The notes below the pieces were generated by a model. The model had not been told where the DNA came from and did no database searches. It saw only the letters and a list, made by a program, of their open reading frames with translations. Positions 1 through 6,460 of a stretch of DNA of 6,460 nucleotides are shown piece by piece. This DNA is from an uncultured Oscillospiraceae bacterium (lineage in GTDB: Bacteria > Bacillota > Clostridia > Oscillospirales > Ruminococcaceae): contig CAKSHG010000127.1 in the NCBI GenBank assembly GCA_934456315.1, forward strand, positions 1 through 6,460, written 5' to 3'. How positions within the stretch are numbered: the first letter of the stretch is position 1; each line of letters begins with the position of its first letter. The translations under genes were made by a program, and so were the position numbers.

Positions 1-32
1 CATGACGGCAGGCAAAAAGCCTAGCCGTCATG
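1..32. other. Strong stem-loop at the window edge
   Basis: CATGACGGC (1-9) pairs perfectly with GCCGTCATG (24-32). AGGC (10-13) pairs with GCCT (19-22). A23 is a single-base bulge and the loop is five A residues (five U on the minus strand). On the plus strand the following bases (CGGGTTCC) are not T-rich, so it is not a plus-strand intrinsic terminator. On the minus strand the bases after the stem are outside the window. It may be a minus-strand terminator or the variable hairpin of a structured leader. The pairing is certain; the role is not. Confidence 0.7.
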
Positions 33-70
33 CGGGTTCCTAGCATCTGCACCTTTCTCGGCAGCCTGGG
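1..70 (-). promoter_or_regulatory. Possible 5' half of a ydaO/yuaA-like c-di-AMP riboswitch, cut by the window edge
   Basis: Read on the minus strand, this stretch holds GGCTGCCGAG, then GAAAGGTGC, then CTAGGAACC, then a strong hairpin ending at position 1. From memory, c-di-AMP riboswitches begin with a P1 strand of the form GNUGCCGAA, a short variable element, a GGAACC/GGAGCC block, a variable hairpin and then GGGGUGAAUC. The first four elements match in order. The decisive GGGGUGAAUC and the ACCCGACAGCUAACCUCG 3' half would lie beyond the edge and cannot be seen. If correct, it would control a minus-strand gene to the left; known targets include cell-wall hydrolases and ion transporters. 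Against it: the A after GCCGA is G here, and no clear promoter fits between it and the uvrA terminator region. It could be an unrelated structured leader or spacer. Confidence 0.25.
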
Positions 71-89
71 ATAGATATTTTTTCGACAA

Positions 90-120
90 GCAGAAGGGAG
101 GGGCGTACCCCTCCCTTTGC
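90..120 (-). terminator. GC-rich hairpin downstream of uvrA, probable operon terminator
   Basis: AAGGGAGGGG (94-103) pairs over ten bases with CCCCTCCCTT (108-117), closing a CGTA tetraloop. Three more pairs (90-92 with 118-120) form if G93 is bulged. It lies 40-70 bases past the uvrA stop codon, where the operon terminator is expected. The minus-strand bases after the stem (CTGCTTGTCG) are only moderately T-rich, so termination may be partial or may need a factor. Confidence 0.5.
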
Positions 121-125
121 AATTA

Positions 126-152
126 GTGCAGGAAATTTAGGATTTCCTGTAC
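126..152. terminator. AT-rich hairpin directly after the uvrA stop, T-tract on the plus-strand side
   Basis: GTGCAGGAAAT (126-136) pairs with ATTTCCTGTAC (142-152) through eleven pairs, one of them G-T, with a five-base TTAGG loop. On the plus strand it is followed by ATTTTATTTA, a fair U-tract. On the minus strand it is followed by TAATTGC, which is poor. It could stop plus-strand transcription entering uvrA from the left, protect the 3' end of the uvrA message, or work together with the GC-rich hairpin at 90-120. It begins 8 bases past the uvrA stop codon. Confidence 0.45.
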
Positions 153-159
153 ATTTTAT

Positions 160-2982
160 TTACAGCAGCTTTTTAAGGTAAGCTCCGGTGTAGCTTACCG
201 GGTTCGCGGCGACCTCCTCGGGTGAACCCGTCGCAATGACCGTACCGCCGCCGCTGCCCCCCTCGGGTCCCATATCAATGAGGTGATCAGCGGTCTTGAT
301 AACATCAAGATTATGCTCGATGACCAGCACTGTATTGCCGCCGTCGGTCAGCTTCTGCAATATCTCGATGAGCTTGCGGACGTCTGCAGTGTGAAGCCCG
401 GTCGTCGGCTCGTCCAGAATATATATCGTCTTTCCGGTGGAGCGCTTCGCAAGCTCCGTCGCGAGCTTGATACGCTGCGCTTCGCCGCCGGAAAGCGTCG
501 TGCTGCTCTGACCTATCTTGATATACCCCAGCCCCACTTCCTCAAGCGTCTTGAGCTTGTTGTATATCTTCGGGATATTCGCAAAGAACTCCACGCCCTC
601 CGAAACGGTCATGTCCAGGACCTCGAAGATGTTTTTCCCCTTGTAGCGGACCTCCAGCGTTTCCCGGTTGTAGCGGTGCCCCTTGCAGACCTCGCAGGGC
701 ACGAATACGTCCGGCAGGAAGTGCATCTCTATCTTGATGATACCATCGCCCTCGCACGCTTCGCAGCGCCCGCCCTTGATGTTGAACGAGAATCGTCCCG
801 GTCCGTATCCTTTTGCCTTGGCTTCGTTCGTCTGCGCGAACAGGTCGCGGATATCGTTGAACACGCCCGTGTAGGTCGCGGGATTGCTCCGCGGAGTGCG
901 CCCTATCGGGGACTGGTCTATCATTATCACCTTGTCGAGGTACTCCGAGCCTGTCATGTCGGTGAATTTTCCGGGACGGGTGCGGGCGCGGTTCAGCTTT
1001 GCAACAAGGTGCTTATAAATTATCTCGTTGACGAGGGAGCTCTTGCCGCTGCCGGAAACTCCGGTCACGCAGGTGAATATCCCGATGGGAATATCCACGT
1101 TGATATTTCGCAGGTTGTTTTCAGCCGCTCCGATGACGTGCAGCCATTTGTCGGAGGGCTTGCGGCGCTTTTCGGGGACCGGTATCTTCAGCTTGCCGGA
1201 AAGGTACTGTCCGGTGATGGAGTCCTTGCATTTCAGCAGCCCGCTGACCTCGCCGCTGTAAATTACCTCGCCGCCGTGGACGCCCGCTCCCGGACCGATA
1301 TCCACTATCCAGTCGGCAGCGCGCATGGTGTCCTCGTCGTGCTCGACCACTATCAGGGTGTTTCCGAGGTCGCGCAGACGGCGCAGCGTTGCGATGAGCT
1401 TGTCGTTATCACGCTGGTGGAGCCCGATGGACGGCTCGTCCAGGATATACAGCACTCCGGTGAGAGAGCTTCCTATCTGGGTCGCAAGGCGTATACGCTG
1501 GCTCTCGCCGCCGGAAAGCGTGCCAGCCGACCGCGCGAGCGTGAGGTACTCCAGACCTACGCTTTGCAGGAATCCCAGCCGGGATCTGATCTCCTTGAGT
1601 ATCTGCTTTGCTATCATCGCTTCGCGCTGGGTCAGCTCCAGACCGTTCACGAAATCCAGGGCTTCGGTGACGGACATGCGGCAGAATTCCATAATGTTCC
1701 TTCCGCCGACGGTGACCGACAGAGCCGCCTTGTTAAGGCGCTCTCCGTGGCATTCGGGGCATTCAACTTCGCTCATGAATTCCTCGATGGTGTCGCGGGA
1801 ATACTGGCTGTTGGTTTCGGCGTAGCGCCGCTCGAGGTTGGTCGCGATGCCCTCGAAATCAGTGTAGAACTGACTTCCGCCCTGCTGCTTCGGGCGCTTG
1901 ATCAGGATCTTCTCGCCGTGAGTGCCGTGCATTATCTCGTCGATCGCAGCTTCCGGGATCTCGGAAACCGGCTGGTCAACGGAGAATCCGTGCTTTTCGG
2001 CGAGCGCGTCGATGTACATTGCGGCGATGGTGCCCTCGGCGTAGTTCCAGCCGGAGGCTTTGATGGCGCCGTTCCTGATGGAAAGCCCGGCGTTGGGCAT
2101 GATGAGGTCAGGGTCGACCCGCAGGGAGCTGCCGATTCCGGTGCACTTGGGGCAGGCTCCGTAGGGATTGTTGAACGAGAACATTCTCGGGGAGAGGTCC
2201 TCGATGGAAACGCCGTGCTCCGGGCAGGCGTAGCTCTGCGAGAAGTGCAGCTCCTCGCCGTCGATAACGTCGATGTAGACCAGACCTCCGGTGAGATTCC
2301 CGGCGGTTTCGACGCTCTCGGTCAGACGGGATTTTATGCCGTCTTTCATCACCAGACGGTCCACCACGATCTCGATGGAGTGCTTCTTGTTCTTTTCGAG
2401 GGTTATCTTCTCGTTGAGGTCGTATGCGATGCCGTCAACGCGCACGCGGGAGAATCCCGATTTGCGCGCCGCTTCGAACTCCTTCTGGTGCTCGCCCTTA
2501 CGGCCGCGCACTACCGGAGCGAGTACCTGGAATTTGGTGCGCTCCGGCAGCTCCAGTACCTTGTCGACTATCTCGTCAACGGTCTGCTGCTTTATCTCAC
2601 GGCCGCAGACGGGGCAGTGCGGGACGCCGATACGCGCGTACATCAGTCGCAGGTAATCGTATATTTCAGTGACCGTGCCGACTGTGGAGCGCGGGTTCTT
2701 CGAGGTGGTTTTCTGGTCGATGGAGATAGCCGGGGAAAGTCCCTCGATGCTGTCGACATCGGGCTTTTCCATCTGACCGAGGAACATTCTCGCGTAGGAG
2801 GAAAGGCTCTCCATGTAGCGCCGCTGACCGTCCGCGAATATCGTGTCGAATGCCAGCGAGCTCTTTCCGCTGCCGGAAAGTCCGGTCATGACTACCAGCG
2901 AATCCCTCGGGATAGTGAGGTCTATATTTTTCAGGTTGTGCTCCCGGGCGCCCCTGATTATTATCTTGTCATTCTTTGCCAT
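160..2982 (-). CDS. uvrA: UvrA, damage-recognition ATPase of nucleotide excision repair
   Basis: UvrA is a cytoplasmic ABC-type ATPase. As a dimer it scans DNA for bulky lesions, delivers UvrB to the site and leaves. The 940 residues equal the length of E. coli UvrA. In order: Walker A of the first ATPase GLSGSGKS (34-41); CPVC (123-126) and CPEC (408-411), which probably form one zinc site; UvrB-binding and insertion regions between them (about 120-400); a zinc module C253, H256, C277, C280; signature LSGGESQ (489-495); Walker [10 protein letters not shown] (512-520); second Walker A GVSGSGKS (641-648); DNA-contacting zinc module C740, C743, C763, C766; signature LSGGEAQ (830-836); Walker [10 protein letters not shown] (854-862). 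All catalytic motifs are intact. I chose ATG 2982 because AGGA (2997-2994) lies 11 bases upstream; the in-frame GTG at 2991 would have only 2 bases of spacing. It is the last gene of the operon, 29 bases after the small unknown gene. Confidence 0.98.
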   Translation of the reverse strand: MAKNDKIIIRGAREHNLKNIDLTIPRDSLVVMTGLSGSGKSSLAFDTIFADGQRRYMESLSSYARMFLGQMEKPDVDSIEGLSPAISIDQKTTSKNPRSTVGTVTEIYDYLRLMYARIGVPHCPVCGREIKQQTVDEIVDKVLELPERTKFQVLAPVVRGRKGEHQKEFEAARKSGFSRVRVDGIAYDLNEKITLEKNKKHSIEIVVDRLVMKDGIKSRLTESVETAGNLTGGLVYIDVIDGEELHFSQSYACPEHGVSIEDLSPRMFSFNNPYGACPKCTGIGSSLRVDPDLIMPNAGLSIRNGAIKASGWNYAEGTIAAMYIDALAEKHGFSVDQPVSEIPEAAIDEIMHGTHGEKILIKRPKQQGGSQFYTDFEGIATNLERRYAETNSQYSRDTIEEFMSEVECPECHGERLNKAALSVTVGGRNIMEFCRMSVTEALDFVNGLELTQREAMIAKQILKEIRSRLGFLQSVGLEYLTLARSAGTLSGGESQRIRLATQIGSSLTGVLYILDEPSIGLHQRDNDKLIATLRRLRDLGNTLIVVEHDEDTMRAADWIVDIGPGAGVHGGEVIYSGEVSGLLKCKDSITGQYLSGKLKIPVPEKRRKPSDKWLHVIGAAENNLRNINVDIPIGIFTCVTGVSGSGKSSLVNEIIYKHLVAKLNRARTRPGKFTDMTGSEYLDKVIMIDQSPIGRTPRSNPATYTGVFNDIRDLFAQTNEAKAKGYGPGRFSFNIKGGRCEACEGDGIIKIEMHFLPDVFVPCEVCKGHRYNRETLEVRYKGKNIFEVLDMTVSEGVEFFANIPKIYNKLKTLEEVGLGYIKIGQSSTTLSGGEAQRIKLATELAKRSTGKTIYILDEPTTGLHTADVRKLIEILQKLTDGGNTVLVIEHNLDVIKTADHLIDMGPEGGSGGGTVIATGSPEEVAANPVSYTGAYLKKLL

Positions 2983-3011
2983 TGTTGCCACTTTCCTTTT
3001 GTTCAGATGAA

Positions 3012-3425
3012 TCAGTACGGCAGGTAAGTGCTGTCGTCACCGAGTGCTTCAAAATGCCTGCGGTATCTTTTTGGAATGCGGATATCAGAGTAATATCCGA
3101 TATCTGCCAGAACCTTTGATATAGCTGTTATACCATCATTGTAAAATGCTGTTATGCGCCGTTTTCTGTCGGCTATTCCCTTATAATCCGGAGGGCATAC
3201 GAATGTCCAGTCAGCGGTGTTTTCGTCAACCACTACCCGGAAATACTTGTCAATATCGGTCTGCTTTATCCCGAAATGGGCAAGAAGAATATGATGTTCA
3301 AAGCTGTCGTCCATATGGGATATCAGTACAGTTTCTCCGTCAAATGAAATTGCTATCAGAAGGGGTTCCTTTTTTGCCAGGTACGAATTAAGCGTAGTTT
3401 CGTCCGGGTACTTGAGATACTTCAT
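3012..3425 (-). CDS. Hypothetical protein, 137 aa, between uvrB and uvrA
   Basis: I do not recognise this family. The product is a soluble-looking, mixed alpha/beta protein with no signal peptide, no membrane segment and no cysteine cluster (one Cys, in FVCPPDYKG). Visible blocks are a hydrophobic strand [15 protein letters not shown] (about 22-36), an acidic and His-containing segment with DDSFEHH (39-45), [15 protein letters not shown] (about 62-76), and a basic stretch ADRKRRI (85-91). The last 25 or so residues are basic and aromatic ([12 protein letters not shown]). A clear Shine-Dalgarno AAAGGA (3437-3432) sits 6 bases before ATG 3425, and the gene starts 14 bases after the uvrB stop, so it is very probably translated from the same message. 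Its GC is about 43% over 3061-3420, well below uvrA and uvrB, which suggests a later insertion into the operon or relaxed codon selection. Location hints at a repair link, but nothing in the sequence proves it. Confidence 0.85.
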   Translation of the reverse strand: MKYLKYPDETTLNSYLAKKEPLLIAISFDGETVLISHMDDSFEHHILLAHFGIKQTDIDKYFRVVVDENTADWTFVCPPDYKGIADRKRRITAFYNDGITAISKVLADIGYYSDIRIPKRYRRHFEALGDDSTYLPY

Positions 3426-3439
3426 GATTTGTCCTTTCT

Positions 3440-5404
3440 TTATTGCAGTTCCTTTATCTTATCGCGCAGGAATGCAGCATGCTCGAAGTCCAGCATTTTC
3501 GCCGCTTTCTTCATCTCAGCGGTGTAGCGCGCTATCAGGGCTTCGCGCTCGCGCTTGGTGAGCTGCTTGGCGGGCTTTCCGTGCTTCGAAGTTCCGTCTG
3601 ATTTCTTGGTTATCTCGAGGACGTCGCGGATATCCTTGATTATCGTTTTCGGGGTTATGCCGTGGTCGGCGTTGTATTTCTGCTGTATCTCGCGGCGGCG
3701 CTGGGTTTCGGTTATCGCGCGCTCCATGGATTCGGTAACGCTGTCGGCGTACATTATTACTACGCCCTCGGCGTTTCGTGCGGCTCTGCCTATCGTCTGC
3801 ACGAGGGAGGTTTCGCTGCGCAGGAAGCCCTCCTTGTCCGCGTCGAGTATCGCAACGAGAGATACCTCCGGAATATCCAGACCCTCGCGCAGCAGGTTTA
3901 TCCCGACAAGCACGTCAAATTCCCCGGCGCGCAGGTCGCGGATAAGCTCCATTCGCTCTATCGTGTCGACGTCGTGGTGCATGTAGCGCACCTTGATGTC
4001 CAGCTTGGTGAAGTAATCGGTGAGGTCCTCCGCCATCTTCTTGGTGAGCGTTGTGACGAGCACGCGCTGCTGCTTAGCTGTGCGGGTGTTTATCTCGGAG
4101 ATGAGGTCCTCTATCTGACCCTCCGTGGGCTTGACGATTATCTCCGGGTCGAGCAGCCCGGTAGGTCTGATGACCTGCTCCACTATCTGGGTGGAGTGCT
4201 CCTTTTCGAAGTCGCCGGGGGTCGCCGAAACGAACACCGCCTGACCTACCTTGGAGTAGAATTCGTCGAAGTTCATCGGGCGGTTGTCGTAGGCGGAGGG
4301 CAGCCGGAAGCCGTAGTCCACCAGATTCTTCTTGCGGGCGAAGTCGCCGCCGTACATTCCGCGCACCTGCGGGAGGGTAACGTGACTCTCGTCCACGAAC
4401 AGCAGGAAGTCCCTGGGAAAGTGGTCGATGAGCGTTATCGGCGTGGAGCCTGGCTCACGTCCCGCGAGGATACGCGAGTAGTTTTCGACGCCCTTGCAGG
4501 TGCCTATCTCGCCGAGCATTTCCATGTCGTAGCGGGTGCGCTGCTCGATGCGCTGGGCTTCGATGAGCTTGTTGTGCTCCGTGAAGTATTTTACGCGCTC
4601 CTCCATCTCGCGGTTTATCTCGGCGAGCGCGTCGTGGAGCCGCTCGTGACCTACGATGTAATGCGAGGCAGGGAACACCATGACGTGCTTGAGCGTGGAG
4701 CGCACCTGTCCGGTGAGCGCGTCGAATTCGCTGATACGGTCGATCTCGTCCCCGAAGAACTCCACCCGGATCGCGGTTTCGTTCGTGCCGCCGGCGGGGA
4801 ATATCTCCAGCGTGTCGCCCTTAGCGCGGAACTTGTTTCGCGTGAATGACAGCTCGTTGCGTTCGTACTGTATCTCCACAAGGCGCTTTATGACGTCCTC
4901 GCGGCTTATCTCCTGACCTTCGCGGAGGGACAGAGTGTTGCTGCGGTAGTCCTCCGGGCTGCCTAGGGAGTAAATGCAGGACACTGAAGCAACGATGATG
5001 ACGTCCCGCCGCTCTGCGAGCGCCATTGTCGCGGAGTGCCGCAGGCGGTCTATCTCGTCGTTTATCGCGCTGTCCTTTTCGATGTACGCGTCGGTGGAGG
5101 GAATGTACGCCTCCGGCTGATAGTAGTCGTAGTATGACACGAAGTACTCCACGGCGTTGTTCGGGAAGAACTCCCGGAACTCGGAGCAGAGCTGCGCGGC
5201 GAGGGTCTTGTTGTGGGCGAGGACCAGGGTAGGGCGGTTGCAGTTTGCGATGATGTTCGCCATTGTGAAGGTCTTGCCGGAGCCAGTGACGCCGAGGAGG
5301 GTCTGCTCCTTGTCGCCGCGTAGGATACCGTCGGTCAGCTCCTTTATAGCCTGCGGCTGGTCGCCGGTAGGGGAGTAGTTTGAGTGCAGTTCAAAATGAT
5401 CCAT
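3440..5404 (-). CDS. uvrB: UvrB, damage-verifying helicase subunit of the excinuclease
   Basis: UvrB is loaded by UvrA, inserts a hairpin between the DNA strands to verify damage, and recruits the UvrC nuclease. The 654 residues are normal for the family. In order: Walker A GVTGSGKT (38-45); the tyrosine-rich beta-hairpin [12 protein letters not shown] (91-102) and the following [12 protein letters not shown] (105-116); the UvrA-interacting domain 2 (about 150-250); DESH helicase motif II (338-341); FVSATPGD (391-398); [13 protein letters not shown] (501-513); motif [11 protein letters not shown] (536-544); and a C-terminal UVR coiled-coil (about 618-653) that contacts UvrC. Start ATG 5404 has AGGTG (5414-5410) 5 bases upstream and gives the usual N-terminus ([14 protein letters not shown]). 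The open frame continues upstream to 5551, but that part lies inside radC and is not UvrB-like. It starts 16 bases after the radC stop. Confidence 0.98.
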   Translation of the reverse strand: MDHFELHSNYSPTGDQPQAIKELTDGILRGDKEQTLLGVTGSGKTFTMANIIANCNRPTLVLAHNKTLAAQLCSEFREFFPNNAVEYFVSYYDYYQPEAYIPSTDAYIEKDSAINDEIDRLRHSATMALAERRDVIIVASVSCIYSLGSPEDYRSNTLSLREGQEISREDVIKRLVEIQYERNELSFTRNKFRAKGDTLEIFPAGGTNETAIRVEFFGDEIDRISEFDALTGQVRSTLKHVMVFPASHYIVGHERLHDALAEINREMEERVKYFTEHNKLIEAQRIEQRTRYDMEMLGEIGTCKGVENYSRILAGREPGSTPITLIDHFPRDFLLFVDESHVTLPQVRGMYGGDFARKKNLVDYGFRLPSAYDNRPMNFDEFYSKVGQAVFVSATPGDFEKEHSTQIVEQVIRPTGLLDPEIIVKPTEGQIEDLISEINTRTAKQQRVLVTTLTKKMAEDLTDYFTKLDIKVRYMHHDVDTIERMELIRDLRAGEFDVLVGINLLREGLDIPEVSLVAILDADKEGFLRSETSLVQTIGRAARNAEGVVIMYADSVTESMERAITETQRRREIQQKYNADHGITPKTIIKDIRDVLEITKKSDGTSKHGKPAKQLTKREREALIARYTAEMKKAAKMLDFEHAAFLRDKIKELQ

Positions 5405-5420
5405 AAATTCACCTGATATT

Positions 5421-6116
5421 TCAGAACCAGATATCCGGCAGCATTCTTGCGGTGCGCATGGAATAGCTGTCATCTTCGTTGACAATGATGTGGTCCACCA
5501 GTTCGATGCCGATGTTCCGGAGCGCCTGCGCGACCCTCCGGGTCGAGGCAACGTCGGAGGACGACGGCAGCAGAACTCCGCGCGGGTGGCTGTGCGCTAG
5601 GATTATGTTGCTGCACTGGGTCCGTATCGCCTTTGTGACGATGGTGCGCAGGTCGAAATCGACGGAGTTCGGACCTCCGCGGGAGATCTGGGATTCGCCG
5701 ATGAGGTTCAGACCCTGGTCGAGGAACAGCGCGTGCGCTTCCTCGGTGGAGCTGCCCTTGAGCAGCTCGTAGCAGAATCTGCGGACGCCCTCGGAACTGG
5801 AAAGCTTCATTCCCGCCAGTTCGGTCTTGTTGTATTTCCGCGCGAAGTCCTTCATGAAGCTGATGAGCGCGGCAGCCGTAACGCCGACGTTCTTTTCCTC
5901 GACAAGCTCGTCGTAGCCTGCGTTGAGCACGCCCTCCAGCGAACCGAAGCGGTCGATGAGCTGGTGGCTGATGTCGTTCGTGTTCCTGCGGGAATAGGCT
6001 GTGTAGAGGAATATTTCCAGTATCTCATGTTCCTCGAAGCAGTCGATGCCATGCTCCAGGTATTTTTTCAGCATGCGCTGCCGGTGCCCGGAATGTAAAT
6101 TCTTTTCTTCTGCCAT
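5421..6116 (-). CDS. radC: RadC-family JAB/MPN (JAMM) protein
   Basis: RadC proteins were named for a supposed role in DNA repair; the family's biochemical function is still unsettled. The 231 residues are typical. The N-terminal half is helical ([22 protein letters not shown], split as 10-24 and 25-31, then [17 protein letters not shown]), a helix-hairpin-helix-like region with [12 protein letters not shown] (55-66). The C-terminal half is a JAMM domain with H175, H177, S185 and D188 in [14 protein letters not shown], and a candidate upstream acid at E126, so the metal site looks complete. It ends in [19 protein letters not shown] (202-220) and a short tail. ATG 6116 follows AGAGGG (6128-6123) by 6 bases and lies about 42 bases after the predicted transcription start. 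The frame stays open upstream to 6290 but crosses the promoter and the pdxT terminator, so that extension is rejected. First gene of the radC-uvrB-orf-uvrA operon. Confidence 0.93.
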   Translation of the reverse strand: MAEEKNLHSGHRQRMLKKYLEHGIDCFEEHEILEIFLYTAYSRRNTNDISHQLIDRFGSLEGVLNAGYDELVEEKNVGVTAAALISFMKDFARKYNKTELAGMKLSSSEGVRRFCYELLKGSSTEEAHALFLDQGLNLIGESQISRGGPNSVDFDLRTIVTKAIRTQCSNIILAHSHPRGVLLPSSSDVASTRRVAQALRNIGIELVDHIIVNEDDSYSMRTARMLPDIWF

Positions 6117-6149
6117 TTTCAGCCCTCTTTCACGTTTTTTGCCGCTGGT

Positions 6150-6161
6150 GAACGATACTTC
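6150..6161. promoter_or_regulatory. Candidate LexA (SOS) operator over the radC start site
   Basis: The minus strand reads GAAGTATCGTTC, which matches the core of the Gram-positive LexA site (GAAC-N4-GTTC) at seven of eight fixed positions. The mismatch is G for C in the left half. It begins 3 bases past the -10 box and covers the predicted transcription start, where a repressor would block initiation. Weak points are that the flanking bases (T on both sides) do not match the wider Bacillus consensus and that the left half-site is imperfect. Confidence 0.35.
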
Positions 6162-6164
6162 TAC

Positions 6165-6193
6165 ATTATAATACATACTTTTCTTTTTGTCAA
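6165..6193 (-). promoter_or_regulatory. Consensus sigma-A promoter of the radC operon
   Basis: On the minus strand TTGACA (6193-6188) and TATAAT (6170-6165) are both exact consensus and are separated by exactly 17 bases of A-rich spacer. No extended -10 TG is present at the right place. The predicted start is near 6158, giving a 5' leader of about 42 bases before the radC ATG. A promoter this strong in front of repair genes suggests either constitutive high expression or that a repressor holds it down. Confidence 0.92.
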
Positions 6194-6230
6194 GGGCTGT
6201 TCTTAGTTTACACTGAAATCCCGGAGAAAT

Positions 6231-6260
6231 ACAAAACAGGGTCTGAATCAACAGACCCTG
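6231..6260 (-). terminator. Intrinsic terminator of pdxT
   Basis: On the minus strand CAGGGTCTG (6260-6252) pairs perfectly over nine bases with CAGACCCTG (6245-6237) around a six-base TTGATT loop, then TTTTGTATTT follows. It begins 5 bases after the pdxT stop codon and ends about 40 bases before the radC -35 box, so it separates the two transcription units. Confidence 0.92.
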
Positions 6261-6265
6261 CAAGT

Positions 6266-6460
6266 TTATACTGCGGCATTTCTGCGGCATTCAGCCGCCA
6301 TATCCAGGAAGTAACCGTGCACCGAGGGGTCGTCGGTAAGCTCCGGGTGGAACGCTGTTACCAGCATGTTACCCTGACGTGCCGCGACAGCCTTTCCGTC
6401 GACCTCCGCGAGTATTTCCGCGCCGTTGGAGCGGCTGATGTACGGCGCCCTGATGAACGT
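6266..6460 (-). CDS. pdxT: PdxT, glutaminase subunit of pyridoxal 5'-phosphate synthase (C-terminal part)
   Basis: PdxT hydrolyses glutamine and channels ammonia to PdxS, which builds pyridoxal 5'-phosphate (vitamin B6) from ribose 5-phosphate and glyceraldehyde 3-phosphate. Only the last 64 residues are in the window; the family is about 190 residues, so roughly two thirds, including the nucleophilic cysteine, lie beyond 6460. Visible are FIRAPYI near the start, [15 protein letters not shown], and FHPELTDD, which carries the His and Glu of the class I amidotransferase Cys-His-Glu triad (fragment residues 38 and 40). It ends ECRRNAAV at a TAA (6268-6266). The C-terminus is normal in length, so the gene is cut by the edge rather than broken. 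pdxS is usually directly upstream of pdxT, so it is expected beyond 6460. Confidence 0.95.
   Translation of the reverse strand, partial: TFIRAPYISRSNGAEILAEVDGKAVAARQGNMLVTAFHPELTDDPSVHGYFLDMAAECRRNAAV

Larger units (their letters stand above)
160..6158 (-). other. Predicted excision-repair operon radC-uvrB-orf137-uvrA
   Basis: Four same-strand genes are separated by only 16, 14 and 29 bases, each with its own Shine-Dalgarno. One strong promoter lies upstream (6193-6165) and terminator-like hairpins lie downstream (152-90). I found no hairpin with a T-tract in the gaps. The transcript would be about 6 kb. uvrB next to uvrA is common in Firmicutes; radC in front and a small gene between them are the less ordinary parts. 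Confidence 0.8.

Noticed and set aside
72..89. Promoter for a gene to the left (TTGTCG at 89-84, TATCTA at 77-72, minus strand)
   Set aside because: The two hexamers are only 6 bases apart, and nothing at 17 bases upstream of TATCTA resembles a -35 box.
2983..2991. GTG start of uvrA at 2991
   Set aside because: Its Shine-Dalgarno would be only 2 bases away. ATG 2982 has 11 bases of spacing and gives 940 residues with the usual N-terminus.
2994..3003. Separate promoter or LexA site for uvrA in the 29-base gap (GAACAAAAGGAA, minus strand)
   Set aside because: The second half-site (GGAA) does not match GTTC, no -10/-35 pair is seen, and the stretch is explained by the uvrA Shine-Dalgarno.
283..3027. 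A 914-codon open frame on the plus strand, opposite uvrA
   Set aside because: It lies almost entirely antisense to a fully conserved UvrA, its translation is low-complexity (rich in Leu, Val, Ala, Arg, Asp) with no recognisable domain, and it has no convincing start region. Long antisense frames arise from codon bias in GC-rich genes.
3662..4849. A 395-codon open frame on the plus strand, opposite uvrB
   Set aside because: Same explanation: it is antisense to intact UvrB, resembles the uvrA shadow frame in composition, and shows no motif.
5405..5551. N-terminal extension of UvrB by 49 residues
   Set aside because: It lies within radC in another frame, is Arg/Ser/Thr-rich and unlike any UvrB, and the internal ATG at 5404 has a proper Shine-Dalgarno and the family N-terminus.
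6117..6290. N-terminal extension of RadC by 58 residues
   Set aside because: It would cross the consensus promoter, the pdxT terminator and the end of pdxT; ATG 6116 has a good Shine-Dalgarno and begins just before the conserved GHRxRM.

Overview
The window looks like a chromosomal housekeeping segment from a Firmicute with mid-range GC (sampled 60-base lines of the repair genes are about 50-65% GC). Supporting signs are purine-rich Shine-Dalgarno sites with 5-7 base spacing, a textbook sigma-A promoter, and clostridial-type UvrA, UvrB, RadC and PdxT sequences. An Oscillospiraceae/Ruminococcus-like gut organism is my best guess from protein style alone; this is inference. Every gene I can support is on the minus strand, so transcription runs from high to low coordinates.

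In transcription order: (1) 6460-6266 is the 3' end of pdxT, the glutaminase subunit of pyridoxal 5'-phosphate synthase, followed by a clean intrinsic terminator (6260-6231). (2) 6193-6165 is a perfect-consensus sigma-A promoter (TTGACA, 17 bases, TATAAT). An imperfect LexA-like palindrome lies over its predicted start site (6161-6150). (3) A tight four-gene run follows: radC (6116-5421), uvrB (5404-3440), an unrecognised 137-codon gene (3425-3012) and uvrA (2982-160). The gaps are 16, 14 and 29 bases and no internal terminator was seen, so these read as one operon. (4) 159-1 is a short intergenic region with three hairpins. Its left 70 bases have a layout that, on the minus strand, resembles the 5' half of a ydaO/yuaA-type c-di-AMP riboswitch cut by the window edge; this is tentative.

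Functionally this is a nucleotide-excision repair operon. UvrA finds the lesion and loads UvrB, and UvrB then recruits UvrC (not in the window). RadC is a JAMM-fold protein of unsettled function traditionally linked to repair. The small gene between uvrB and uvrA is clearly AT-richer (about 43% GC by hand count) and matches nothing I know. It is the most open question here. I see no mobile element, CRISPR array, tRNA or rRNA, and I do not think the window holds a wholly new multi-gene system. The points worth following are the orphan gene inside the repair operon, possible SOS control, and the cut-off structured RNA at the left end.
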